From NCBI RefSeq assembly GCF_024281035.1, contig NZ_JAMXLH010000048.1:62001-126000 (forward strand): a stretch of DNA of 64,000 nt, given 5' to 3'. The translations under genes were made by a program, and so were the position numbers. This stretch comes from Paraburkholderia sp. (GTDB taxonomy: Bacteria; Pseudomonadota; Gammaproteobacteria; Burkholderiales; Burkholderiaceae). The notes under the pieces are model-generated. The model did no database searches. It saw only the letters and a program-made list of their open reading frames with translations, and was not told where the DNA came from. Positions 1 to 8,763 of the stretch are shown here, in pieces (position 1 is the first letter of the stretch; each line of letters starts with the position of its first letter).

Positions 1-503
1 TGAAGAATTTCGGCATCGAAGACGAGGTGACAGTCACGGCCTGCGGCCTGAACGGCAAGATGAATGAAGTGCAGGCCGCATTCGGGCTGCTTCAGTTGCA
101 GCACATGCCGCGCGCACAGGAGGCGCGTGCGCGCATCGATCGGCGATATCGTGAAGCGCTGGGCAACGTCCGCGGACTGCAATTGCTGGAGGTTGACGCG
201 ATCAATAGCCGCAACTATGCCTATTTTCCGGTACGCGTGACGCCGGAGTTTCCGGTCAGCCGGGATACCCTGTACGACGAACTTCGCGCGCGGCAGATTG
301 CTGTGCGGCGATATTTCTATCCGTTGATCAGCCAGTTCGCCGATTATCGCGCACTGCCTTCCGCGAAACGGGAGAACCTTCCGGTGGCGAACGCCGTTGC
401 CGAACAGGTCTTGTGTCTGCCGATCTTCTCGATGCTCGAAGAGCAGGTGCAGGCACGCATTATCGATATCGTTCTGGCCATGGCGGGTGTTGCGACGGTG
501 TGA
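1..503 (+). CDS. DegT/DnrJ/EryC1/StrS-family sugar aminotransferase, C-terminal part (5' end outside window)
   Basis: The reading frame is already open at the left edge, so only the last ~167 residues are present. The motif NGKMNEVQAAFGLLQL, followed by a helix of charged residues, is the signature of PLP-dependent sugar aminotransferases of the DegT/DnrJ/EryC1/StrS family, in the region after the PLP lysine. The later YFYPLISQF and LCLPIFSML segments match the C-terminal small domain. The family transfers an amino group from glutamate to a keto-deoxy nucleotide sugar in the cytoplasm. The catalytic lysine lies upstream of the window and cannot be checked. A GTG at 27 is an internal codon, because homologous sequence (KNFGIEDE) continues upstream of it. 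The gene is followed on the same strand by a glycosyltransferase, which supports a role in supplying an aminosugar to the polysaccharide. Confidence 0.88.
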   Translation, partial: KNFGIEDEVTVTACGLNGKMNEVQAAFGLLQLQHMPRAQEARARIDRRYREALGNVRGLQLLEVDAINSRNYAYFPVRVTPEFPVSRDTLYDELRARQIAVRRYFYPLISQFADYRALPSAKRENLPVANAVAEQVLCLPIFSMLEEQVQARIIDIVLAMAGVATV

Positions 504-548
504 GCCACACGGACGGGGCACGTTGACCTTGAGCGCGGGACGGATTGC

Positions 549-1634
549 ATGCGGCACCACGAAACGGACGGGAAGGGGATGCCTGCACATGAGCCGCGTA
601 TCCTGCTTTCGCCATTCACCAACACGACGAACGCCTATATCGATCTGCTGAAGGCGCTGCTGGCCGATATTGGCTACGATGTGCAGCCGCTGTCGATCAG
701 GGGGTTGTTGCGGGGCGGCCTCGTCGACCTCTTTCGTCCCGGCACCGTCGTCATGTTTCACTGGATCGAATTGCGCGCGTTCACGAGCGGCGCCGGACGC
801 GTGTCGTTCTCGCCGCGGGGCGCACTGATCTTCCTCTTCTATTGCACGCTCATGGTCGTCGGCCGGGCGAAGGTCGTTTATTTCGTCCACGATCACGCAG
901 TCCACAATGCGCGCGGAAAAGTGCGGGAACTCTCGGTTCGTATGATGTCCCTCGTACGCCGGCTTGCGGATCATCGCGTCGTGCATGCACCGGATTTCGA
1001 GGCGAGATATAAAGCGCGCTATCTTCCTCACCCGCTGTACTGGGATGCGCCTGGCCGCAGCGCCGCCCCGGCGGCGCAAATGCATGCGTCACCAACCTTC
1101 GCGCTGCTCGGGACCATCGAGCCCTACAAGGATATCGCCGCGCTGCTTGAAGTGTGGCCGCAGGAGCAGACGCTGGAGATTGCCGGGCGGGGCGATGCCG
1201 CCTATATCCATTCTTTGCGCGCGATAGTGAGCAAGCGGGACATGGCGGGCACGGTGACGATCGACGCCAGGTTTCTGAGCGACAGCGAGTTTGAGGCGAG
1301 AATTTGCGCGGCCGATGTGATCATTCTTCCGCATGTCGCGGATTCGATGCTCGTGAGCGGTGCCTTTTTCGAGGCCATCGGCCGGGTACCGGTGTTGATC
1401 GCACGCTCGGTGCCGTTCATGGTCTGGGCGGCACAGCGATTCGACAATGTATTCCTGTTTGACACGATCGAGCAGCTGCCAGGCCTCATTCGGTCGATTG
1501 TGCAGGAATGGCCGAATCGCGTAGAGGGGCGAGCCGTGCAGGCGCGGGTGATCGATGAGTTCGGCTGGCAGGTGTGCAGGCAGCGCTACAGCGAGTTTCT
1601 CCAGGAGGTCGTCGGATCCCCGGCAACCAGGTAA
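549..1634 (+). CDS. Glycosyltransferase, GT-B fold (GT4-like)
   Basis: The 361-residue protein has two Rossmann-like halves. The N-terminal half carries FVHDHAVHN. The C-terminal half starts near residue 180 with FALLGTIEPYKD, then AGRGD, then a stretch (VIILPHVADSMLVSGAFFEAI) in the place of the donor-binding region of GT4 enzymes. It has no signal peptide or membrane segment, so it should act at the cytoplasmic face on lipid-linked intermediates. Two starts are possible: ATG 549, with a GGGACGG run upstream, or ATG 579, which is preceded immediately by GGAAGGGG. Sequence similarity should begin near residue 14 (EPRILLSPF). The gene lies 45 bp after the aminotransferase, probably in the same operon, and converges with the next gene. 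Donor and acceptor are not recognisable. Confidence 0.75.
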   Translation: MRHHETDGKGMPAHEPRILLSPFTNTTNAYIDLLKALLADIGYDVQPLSIRGLLRGGLVDLFRPGTVVMFHWIELRAFTSGAGRVSFSPRGALIFLFYCTLMVVGRAKVVYFVHDHAVHNARGKVRELSVRMMSLVRRLADHRVVHAPDFEARYKARYLPHPLYWDAPGRSAAPAAQMHASPTFALLGTIEPYKDIAALLEVWPQEQTLEIAGRGDAAYIHSLRAIVSKRDMAGTVTIDARFLSDSEFEARICAADVIILPHVADSMLVSGAFFEAIGRVPVLIARSVPFMVWAAQRFDNVFLFDTIEQLPGLIRSIVQEWPNRVEGRAVQARVIDEFGWQVCRQRYSEFLQEVVGSPATR

Positions 1635-1682
1635 TGGCGTGCGGTTGCGGATGACGCTGCTGCGGGGCAGTCAATAGGGCCG

Positions 1683-2744
1683 TCAATATCCGCGCAGCCT
1701 GGTCCGCGCCGCAGCCGGAATCAGGTGGCTCAGGCGAAATACGCCGGCCAGCAGATCCTTTGCGGCGCTCTTCGGTCCCTTCGCCCACACGTTTGCGCTC
1801 CGGTAGCCGCCCGAGGCGATAATGCGCGCGAACAGCTTCATCCGATGCATGAGGGTGTTGCTGTTGTACAGTTCGACGCGCTTGCGATAGAGCCGCGCAA
1901 GCGCACGATATTTTTCCGCACCCGCCCGCGCGGCAGTCGCGTGTGAACATGCGGGCCGGCTCGCAATGTCCTCCAGAATCTCGGCTCGCCGCTCGAAGGC
2001 GAGCGCATGCATTTCCCAGCGCGGCAGACACTCAAAGAGAAAATGTACCGCCTGCGATACCTGGGACGCACCGGCCCACCCGGTCGATGTCGCGGTGGCA
2101 GCATGCCGGCGGTAATGCGCGAGCGGCGACTCGATGTAGACGACCGGGCCGAACACACTGCCGAGAAAGAAGAACCACTGGTCGTGGCCTTCATGGCTGC
2201 GGAAATCGTTGAGATCGGCAGAACGGTCCCACAGGTTGGAAAACTGGACGAACTGCCGGTCGAAGACCAGCGTGAACCCTAGTGCATGCCGCATCGGATC
2301 GATGCTGAGCGGCGGGTTGTAAGGCCTCGCGAGCGCGTCCCTCGCCAGCGTATCGATGGGATTCAGGACGCTGTCCGTGACGATCGCGTTATGGCACACC
2401 ATGAGCGCGTCGGTGGATTCGAGCGCGTCTGCGCAGCGCCGGAGCTTGTCGCTCGACCACACATCGTCCTGATCGCAGAACGCGACGACGTCTGACTGGC
2501 ACAGATCGGCCGCGTGCATGAAATTGGCTCGATAGCCAAGGCGCTGCAAATTGGTGTGAACGCGCACGGGAAAGGGGGCTGTGCGGGCGAATCCGGCAAG
2601 GATGGCCAATGTGTCATCGGTCGAACCGTCATCCGTTACAACCAGCTCCGCGGGCAAGCGTTGCTGATTTGCCAGACTTTCTAGTTGCGCCTGCAGATAA
2701 GCGGCACCGTTGTACGTGGCCATTGCGACGGATACCGACTTCAT
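1683..2744 (-). CDS. Family 2 glycosyltransferase
   Basis: The start is ATG at 2744 because AGGAG lies 8 nt upstream of it and the protein then begins MKSVSVAMATYNGAAYL, a classic GT-A N terminus. A longer reading to 2870 adds 42 arginine-rich residues with no GT character. Motifs in order are ELVVTDDGSTDDT (nucleotide binding), NFMHAADLCQSDVVAFCDQDDVW (the DxD metal site) and HEGHDQWFFFLG (acceptor side). The length of 353 residues is normal for GT2 enzymes resembling rhamnosyl- or galactosyltransferases. It converges on the upstream GT gene, leaving about 48 bp between the two stop codons. It is probably transcribed from the shared promoter region at 2745-3093. Confidence 0.85.
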   Translation of the reverse strand: MKSVSVAMATYNGAAYLQAQLESLANQQRLPAELVVTDDGSTDDTLAILAGFARTAPFPVRVHTNLQRLGYRANFMHAADLCQSDVVAFCDQDDVWSSDKLRRCADALESTDALMVCHNAIVTDSVLNPIDTLARDALARPYNPPLSIDPMRHALGFTLVFDRQFVQFSNLWDRSADLNDFRSHEGHDQWFFFLGSVFGPVVYIESPLAHYRRHAATATSTGWAGASQVSQAVHFLFECLPRWEMHALAFERRAEILEDIASRPACSHATAARAGAEKYRALARLYRKRVELYNSNTLMHRMKLFARIIASGGYRSANVWAKGPKSAAKDLLAGVFRLSHLIPAAARTRLRGY

Positions 2745-3093
2745 GACTTTAGCTCCTGTAGCAGCACGAATATGCCGTCGCGCGCGTCGTCGGCCGCGGC
2801 CTGCCGGTCGCAAAGCGAATACCGGTCCGGTGGCAAGCGACGAAAAAGGACGTCCTGGCTTTTCTATCACGAAGGACTGCCTCTGGTATGTGGCGTAGCC
2901 CGCATCAGCGGGGCGAACCGGTACGACGCGGGATCATCGGCGGTGTGAGGCGAGGGGGAGTGTGGGGATACGAACGGAGCGTCCCCGGCAGGTTTGTTCC
3001 AATGCGGTACCGGTTTGCATTCGGGACGGCGCGCGACGCACGCGCCGGGGCCGCACAGCCAGCCACCAGTCCTTCGTTCGTCACGAGGTTCCC
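2745..3093. other. Divergent intergenic region between a GT2 gene and wzx
   Basis: This ~350-bp stretch separates the leftward GT2 gene from the rightward wzx gene, so it should hold the promoters of both. I see no long coding frame with protein character and no clear -35/-10 pair. The only clear sites are the ribosome-binding sites at its ends: AGGAG before the GT2 start and GAGG before the TTG of wzx. Confidence 0.5.
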
Positions 3094-4371
3094 TTGTCGG
3101 CAAGAAAAGACGCAATTGCGCTGTATGCGATACAGGGGTGCAACTTCCTCGTGCCCTTGCTGGCGCTGCCGTGGCTATCCCGCACGCTCGGGCCTGAAAA
3201 ATTCGGCCAGCTCGGTTTCGCGCAGGCGTTCATCCAGTTCTTCATCATGATGACGGACTTTGGATTCGACTTGACCGCGGCCAGAAAAGTATCGATCAAT
3301 CGCGACAACCCGGTTGAACTGGCCCGTCTCTACTGGACCGTCACGATAGCGAAAGGCGGGCTTGCGGCGCTGAGCATCCTGGTGGTCGTCGTGATGCTGC
3401 TAGGCGTTCCCTCCCTGTACCCGGACCGGTGGGTGATCGCGATTGGCTTGCTGTCCGTGGCGGGCGCCGTGCTCAACCCGCTATGGCTCTATCAGGGCCT
3501 CGAAAAAATGCCCGAAATGGCGCTGGTCAGCCTGCTCTCGCGCGTCGCGTGCCTTGTGCCGTTTTTCCTCTTCGTCAGATCTCCGCAGGACTATCTGATC
3601 GCCGCAGCGACGATCTTCCTGCCGCTCATGCTGTCCGGCCTGTGGCTGACGGGTGCGGCGCATGTGAACGGCATGGTGACGTCCTGGCAGCGCGTCACGT
3701 GGGCCGGTCTCAGGGAGCAGTCGGCAGACGCGTTTCAGATTTTTTCCGGATCGGCCCTGACGTTTCTCTATACGTATGCCAATACCGTGGTTCTGCGATT
3801 CATCGGCGGCAATGTCCAGGTGGGTTACTACGTGACAGCGGACAAGCTGACGAGCCCGATACGACAGTTGTTGTGGCCGCTCGTCCAGACCTTGTTTCCG
3901 CGTGTCTGCAAGCTCTATGCGCAAGGCGACACCGCTGCCGCCGAGGAAATCGTCAGGAAGTTGATTTCGGCTGTCGTGCTGGTCAACGCGCTTGCGATTC
4001 TGACTATTTACCTGGTCGGCGACCGGTTGGTGCTGCTGCTATTCGGCGCGCGTTTCATGCCCGCGTTGCCCGTACTGAAAGTGCTGATCTTTCTACCGTT
4101 TATCCTGGCGCTCGCCATTATCCTTCTGCAACTGCGGCTGGTCGCGCGGGGAGAACTGCGCTCTCTCAAGCGCATCTACGCGATTGGCGCGGGGTTTCAC
4201 GCGATCCAGCTGATATGGCTGGTTACGTGGCTCGGGGCGCTCGGAACAGCCATCGCGGTGGTGTCGACCGAAACGCTCGTGACCGGGCTCGTCTACTACG
4301 AGTGCCGCAAGATGCGCCACCGCGGCCGGGCCGTCGAGCCCTCCCTTCGCATCGGAGACGGGCCTGCGTGA
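3094..4371 (+). CDS. wzx: Polysaccharide flippase Wzx (MATE/MVF superfamily)
   Basis: This is a hydrophobic protein of about 425 residues with roughly 12 membrane segments. The N terminus (IALYAIQGCNFLVPLLALPWL, with SRTLGPEKFGQLGFAQAF after it) is the typical Wzx beginning. The family moves undecaprenyl-diphosphate-linked repeat units across the inner membrane. I chose TTG 3094 as start because GAGG lies about 7 nt upstream and the protein then starts just before the first membrane helix. A longer frame to 2962 adds an arginine-rich tail with no counterpart in the family. Its presence shows that the left locus uses a Wzx-dependent pathway, unlike the ABC-dependent capsule genes further right. 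No Wzy polymerase is visible in the window. Confidence 0.88.
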   Translation: MSARKDAIALYAIQGCNFLVPLLALPWLSRTLGPEKFGQLGFAQAFIQFFIMMTDFGFDLTAARKVSINRDNPVELARLYWTVTIAKGGLAALSILVVVVMLLGVPSLYPDRWVIAIGLLSVAGAVLNPLWLYQGLEKMPEMALVSLLSRVACLVPFFLFVRSPQDYLIAAATIFLPLMLSGLWLTGAAHVNGMVTSWQRVTWAGLREQSADAFQIFSGSALTFLYTYANTVVLRFIGGNVQVGYYVTADKLTSPIRQLLWPLVQTLFPRVCKLYAQGDTAAAEEIVRKLISAVVLVNALAILTIYLVGDRLVLLLFGARFMPALPVLKVLIFLPFILALAIILLQLRLVARGELRSLKRIYAIGAGFHAIQLIWLVTWLGALGTAIAVVSTETLVTGLVYYECRKMRHRGRAVEPSLRIGDGPA

Positions 4372-4464
4372 TTGGCCGGCTTGATTGACCTGCTCAATTG
4401 GCGTGAATAAGCGGCCTGAATGAACGGTCCGGGCGAACGGTTGGCTAGCGAACAGATCGCGCGC

Positions 4465-4488
4465 ACTTCTGATCTTAAGGTCGGAAGT
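4465..4488. promoter_or_regulatory. 24-bp near-perfect inverted repeat upstream of the ligase-carrier-thioesterase gene
   Basis: The sequence reads ACTTCTGATCTT followed by AAGGTCGGAAGT. It is a dyad centred on CTTAAG in which 10 of 12 pairs are Watson-Crick and two are G-T. It lies 93 bp after the wzx stop and 130 bp before the next start codon. No T tract follows, so a protein-binding operator or an mRNA hairpin is as likely as a terminator. No regulator gene is adjacent. Confidence 0.4.
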
Positions 4489-4617
4489 CTGTACATGCCT
4501 GATCTAACCGCGGCGCTGCTTGTGTGAGCACCGCGTTGCGAATGCGAGGTAGCCGGATATCCAGCCAGACGTCGCGGGGCAAGGGTTGTCCGGATTGTTC
4601 GGGAAGGGAGCACGGAA

Positions 4618-7600
4618 ATGACCAATCAGCACGACTTGACCGACCACCAGGCACCGGCCGACGGTCCAGTTTATGTACCGCCCGCGGAACGTATCGCTGC
4701 ATCGCAGTTGACAGCGTTTGCGGCGGCGCTGCGCGCACATACGGGAGAGGCGCTGAAGGACTACCACGAGTTGCATGCATTTTCGGTGCGCGATTACCGG
4801 ACTTTCTGGCGGTTTTTCATCGACTGGGTGCCAGCGCTGAATTACGCGGGCGATCCCGATCCGGTCTGCGTTGGCGATGCGTGCGAACAGGCGGTGTTTT
4901 TTCCGGACATCGCGCTGAATTACGCGGATAACCTTCTCGGCTTCGACGTTGCGCCCGCAACGGCGCCCGCGATTACCGCATGCCATGCGGACGGGAGCCG
5001 CACGCGCCTGACGCGCGGCGAATTGCGCGAACGCGTCGAGCGCCTCGCCGCCGCGCTGGAACGATTCGGCCTGCGCAGCGGCGATCGCGTCGTCGCGGTG
5101 ATGCGCAACGACGAGAATGCTGTCATCACAGCGCTCGCCGTCACGGCGCTTGGTGCCATCCTCTCCACTGCGTCGCCCGAAATGGGTACCGAGGCGCTGC
5201 TCGAACGCTTTGGACAACTCTCGCCGCGCCTGCTGTTCGCCCATACCGCACCCCTGCCGTTCGACACCGGCGTTGCGCTGATCGACAAGGTTGCCGCCAT
5301 CGCCGCATCGACTGCAACGATCGAGGCCGTCGTCAGCGTCGATGATGGCCCGCTTCCTCAGGGCCTCGAACAGGCCGCCTGGACATCCAGCCGTCTCGCC
5401 GCCGGCACCGATGCAGGCGGTTTTGTCTGGCGGCGCTTTCCGTTCAATCATCCGCTGTTCATCATGTTTTCATCGGGCACGACCGGCAAGCCGAAGTGCA
5501 TCGTGCACGGCGCCGGCGGCGCGTTGCTCGAGCATCTGAAGGAACACCGCCTCCACAGCGACCTGGTACCCGGCGACAAGATGTACTTCCACACGTCCTG
5601 TGCATGGATGATGTGGAACTGGCAACTGTCGGCGCTAGCGTCCGGCGTGGAGATCGTCACCTACAATGGCCCGCTTGCGGGCGTCGACACATTGTGGCGC
5701 CTCGTCTCCGAAGAACGCGTAACCGTATTTGGCACGAGTCCCGCGTATCTGAAGATGTGCGCCGAATCGGGACTCGAACCGGGCGGCAAATTCGATTTGC
5801 GCGCGCTTCGCGCCATGATGTCGACCGGCGCCGTTTTGTTCGACTCGCAGTTCCGCTGGGTGCATGACCACGTCAAGCCGTTGCAGCTGCAATCGATCTC
5901 GGGCGGCACGGACATTCTGGGCTGCTTCGTGCTTGGCAATCCGAATCTGCCTGTCCATGCCGGCGAAGCGCAGTGCCGCTCTCTGGCGCTCGACGTGCAG
6001 GCGTGGGACGGTAGCGGACCCGCGCAAGGCCGGGGTGAACTAGTTTGCACGAATCCCTTCCCGTCGCGTCCCCTCGGTTTCTTTGGCGATGCGGACGGCA
6101 CACGCTTTCATGCGGCGTATTTCGCGGCGAATCCGGGCATGTGGACGCACGGCGATCAGCTCGAATTTTCCTCGCAAGGCGGTGCGCGCATGCACGGCCG
6201 CTCGGACGGTGTGCTCAATGTACGGGGCATCAACGTAGGCCCGGGAGAAATCTATCGCGTCCTGAGCGACATCCCGGGCATCCTCGAATCCATGGTGGTC
6301 GAGCAGCGCGTTGCGCCCCGGCGGACGGCGGCGGCGTCATGCACGATGTCGGCGATGTCTGTTCAGGCAGACACGGCCGATGCCTTTGATAAACGCGTCG
6401 TCCTGCTGGTGGTGCTGGAGCGGGGCATCACCCTGAACAGCACGATGATCGCCGATATTCGCCGGCAACTCGGCAGACGCGCCTCGTCTGCGCATGTGCC
6501 CGATGTCGTCCTGCAGGTTGACGCGTTGCCCGTCACGCATAGCGGCAAACCCTCCGAGGCTGCCGTGCGCAATGCGGTGAACGGGCTGCCCGTCGGCAAC
6601 ACGGCCGCACTGCGCAACCCGGAATGCCTCGATGCGATCCGGCTACATCCGGCCTTCAACGTGACGAAGTGCGAACTTCCGCCCGTGGGCGAAACGCCGG
6701 AGCAGTTGGAGCGGTACCTGCAGGCGGTATGGGAGCATCTGTTCGATTTCGGGCCAATTAGCCGCGACGACAATTTCTTCGACATCGGCGGCGATTCGCT
6801 GATGGCCGCCGCCATGATCGCGCAAGTGCAGGACGCGACTCCGTGCTCGATTTCGCTTGCAACACTCATTGCTGCGCCGACCATCGCGCGCTTTGCCGCA
6901 ACGATCCGCGAAAGCGCCAGTGCGCCGGACCGGTCAAACGACATCGTCGTGCCGATTCGAGCCGGCGTGGGTTCTCCGGTGTACTGGGTCCACAGCATGG
7001 CTGGTTCGGTGATGGAATGCCTGAAGGTGATCAACGAGCTGCGAAGCGAACGCCCGCTGTATGGATTGCACGCGCGTGGACTCGACGGCCGTGAGGCGCC
7101 GCAGAGCAGCGTGGTCGAGATGGCCTCGCATTATGTCGACGAAATCCGCCGCGTGCAGACGCACGGTCCGTACGCCATCATCGGATTTTCGTTTGGCGGA
7201 CTCGTGGCGCTCGAGATGGCGCAGCAACTGCATCGTGCCGGCGAGCAAATCGAACTGCTCTGCATCCTCGACACCTACGTGCACGAGCGGTGCCTCCCGT
7301 TCCCGGACTGGCTGCGTTATCAGTCGGTATATATGCGGCGCCAATGGAAAGCGTGGTGCGATGTTCCTCCCGTCGAGCGCGCACAATTCATCTCGCGCAA
7401 GCTGTCGGGCGCGGTCGACAAGATCAGGCTGCGCCTGGGGCATATGGCTCGCACCCCGACGCCTGAGGTCTTGAGCTTGCCGCCCGCCGTGCAGCGCATG
7501 CGTGAGGCGATGCGCGTCGCGATGGCGACGTACCGGCCGAAAGCGTACGACGCCGGACCTATCCACTATGTTCGCGCGGCTCACCCGATCATCGACAGAG

Positions 7601-7806
7601 CGAGCCCGATGCCGCTATGGCAGCACATCGCGCGGCACGGTCTCAACGTGACCAGATTCGGTTCCGGTCACTATGACATGGTGCTGGAACCCTATGTCGA
7701 GCCGCTCGCGCGCACCCTCGACCAGATGCTGACCGGCAACAGCCTGTCGGCGACGACACGGCCTGAGCGTGGGGGTATGACGTCGGAAGGCCGGTACGCG
7801 CTGTAG
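4618..7806 (+). CDS. Three-domain enzyme: acetoacetyl-CoA-synthetase-like adenylation domain, carrier protein, thioesterase
   Basis: The 1062-residue protein has three modules. Residues 1-660 resemble acetoacetyl-CoA synthetase: the N-terminal linker with YHELHAFSVRDYRTFW and FFPDIALNYADNLL, the AMP-binding loop FSSGTTGKPK (K291), and a C-terminal catalytic lysine in HSGKPSE (K644). Residues ~690-780 form a phosphopantetheine carrier with DNFFDIGGDSL (attachment Ser727). Residues ~800-1040 form a type I thioesterase with GFSFGG (Ser858), an Asp in CILDTY (D885) and His1018 in GSGHYD. All catalytic residues are therefore present. The expected chemistry is activation of a short (keto/hydroxy) acid, loading onto the carrier, then hydrolysis or transfer. 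It has no condensation or KS domain. The position among glycosyltransferase and flippase genes suggests that it supplies an acyl substituent for the polysaccharide, but that is inference. Confidence 0.85.
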   Translation: MTNQHDLTDHQAPADGPVYVPPAERIAASQLTAFAAALRAHTGEALKDYHELHAFSVRDYRTFWRFFIDWVPALNYAGDPDPVCVGDACEQAVFFPDIALNYADNLLGFDVAPATAPAITACHADGSRTRLTRGELRERVERLAAALERFGLRSGDRVVAVMRNDENAVITALAVTALGAILSTASPEMGTEALLERFGQLSPRLLFAHTAPLPFDTGVALIDKVAAIAASTATIEAVVSVDDGPLPQGLEQAAWTSSRLAAGTDAGGFVWRRFPFNHPLFIMFSSGTTGKPKCIVHGAGGALLEHLKEHRLHSDLVPGDKMYFHTSCAWMMWNWQLSALASGVEIVTYNGPLAGVDTLWRLVSEERVTVFGTSPAYLKMCAESGLEPGGKFDLRALRAMMSTGAVLFDSQFRWVHDHVKPLQLQSISGGTDILGCFVLGNPNLPVHAGEAQCRSLALDVQAWDGSGPAQGRGELVCTNPFPSRPLGFFGDADGTRFHAAYFAANPGMWTHGDQLEFSSQGGARMHGRSDGVLNVRGINVGPGEIYRVLSDIPGILESMVVEQRVAPRRTAAASCTMSAMSVQADTADAFDKRVVLLVVLERGITLNSTMIADIRRQLGRRASSAHVPDVVLQVDALPVTHSGKPSEAAVRNAVNGLPVGNTAALRNPECLDAIRLHPAFNVTKCELPPVGETPEQLERYLQAVWEHLFDFGPISRDDNFFDIGGDSLMAAAMIAQVQDATPCSISLATLIAAPTIARFAATIRESASAPDRSNDIVVPIRAGVGSPVYWVHSMAGSVMECLKVINELRSERPLYGLHARGLDGREAPQSSVVEMASHYVDEIRRVQTHGPYAIIGFSFGGLVALEMAQQLHRAGEQIELLCILDTYVHERCLPFPDWLRYQSVYMRRQWKAWCDVPPVERAQFISRKLSGAVDKIRLRLGHMARTPTPEVLSLPPAVQRMREAMRVAMATYRPKAYDAGPIHYVRAAHPIIDRASPMPLWQHIARHGLNVTRFGSGHYDMVLEPYVEPLARTLDQMLTGNSLSATTRPERGGMTSEGRYAL

Positions 7807-7890
7807 ACCAATGACCCGTGGAGGTGCTGCTGATGAGCCAGCCGCACCGCTCACGGTGTTAGTGGGGCGGCGGAGGTCACGTCCAGGCAT

Positions 7891-8763
7891 CTATGCACGT
7901 TCATGGCGATGTGCCAGATGAATCCACGGGATATATTCCTTCAGGATCCGCGCGTGGCCACGGAAATTTTCGCGCCGCACCGACAAGCTGCCCTTTGCGC
8001 CGTAGAGGTAAAGCAACGGATTGCCTAACAGACCGCTTTCTAGCGTCTTTTTGTCATCGCGCATTCTGGCACGACGTACCTTTACCGATATCTTCAGCCC
8101 GAATGCGCCGAGCGTCCGATGCAGTTCGGTGACTGGCGTGACGGCTGCGGGTGCCGTTGCAGAGGCGCCCATGCCGTGCCCCGCCGACCCGATCGGGCGC
8201 GTATGGAACACGGCAAATCGGTCGACTATGCCAACCCGCCCGACACCGGCCAACTGATTGGGCCATAAATAATCGAGGCCCCATCCCGACTTCGTGTTCT
8301 CGAAGCCATCCTTTACCGTCCGCAGCGCCGCCGCGGAAAAACACGGCACCATGACTTCGACGAAATTGGTCTCACGGAAGCTGAACGATTTATTTTGCAA
8401 GGTAACCGGATGCGAAAAAAAGCTTCGCTCGTCGAGAGCGGGTTGAGCAAGCGCGAAGTTCTCCCGGTCGACGTACGCAAAGAACGCGTTGATCGTCGAC
8501 ACGTCGGTCAAAATGTCGTCATCCGGCAACCACACATAGCGGTATTGCGAAACCAGTTCGCTATTGTTGGCCAGGAAATCATTCAGGCCCTCCCACTTCG
8601 AGCCTTTGTACCGGTGTATCGACCTGGCAAATTTGTCGCGGTAGTTCTCCACGCTTCCAAAATAGCTCAGGACCAGATCGAAATCTGGAGAATCGCCGTG
8701 GTCAAACCATTGACTATGCAATGACTTGTCGCCGCATCGCAGGATGATCAAGTACTTGTGCAT
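7891..8763 (-). CDS. DUF707-family protein, probable glycosyltransferase-like
   Basis: The 290-residue protein starts MHKYLIILRCGDKSLH and contains DLVLSYFG, GSKWEGLNDFLANN and then VWLPDDDILTDVSTINAFF, an acidic DDD cluster where GT-A enzymes keep their DxD motif. A later segment (GWGLDYLWPNQL) resembles the acceptor-site WGxD motif. This combination matches the DUF707 group, whose members are found in polysaccharide loci and have no established reaction. It has no signal peptide or membrane helix. It converges with the ligase gene and diverges from glf. Its upstream region carries a strong hairpin at 8781-8807. The identification rests on motif memory, and the family name is less certain than the glycosyltransferase-like character. 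Confidence 0.65.
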   Translation of the reverse strand: MHKYLIILRCGDKSLHSQWFDHGDSPDFDLVLSYFGSVENYRDKFARSIHRYKGSKWEGLNDFLANNSELVSQYRYVWLPDDDILTDVSTINAFFAYVDRENFALAQPALDERSFFSHPVTLQNKSFSFRETNFVEVMVPCFSAAALRTVKDGFENTKSGWGLDYLWPNQLAGVGRVGIVDRFAVFHTRPIGSAGHGMGASATAPAAVTPVTELHRTLGAFGLKISVKVRRARMRDDKKTLESGLLGNPLLYLYGAKGSLSVRRENFRGHARILKEYIPWIHLAHRHERA

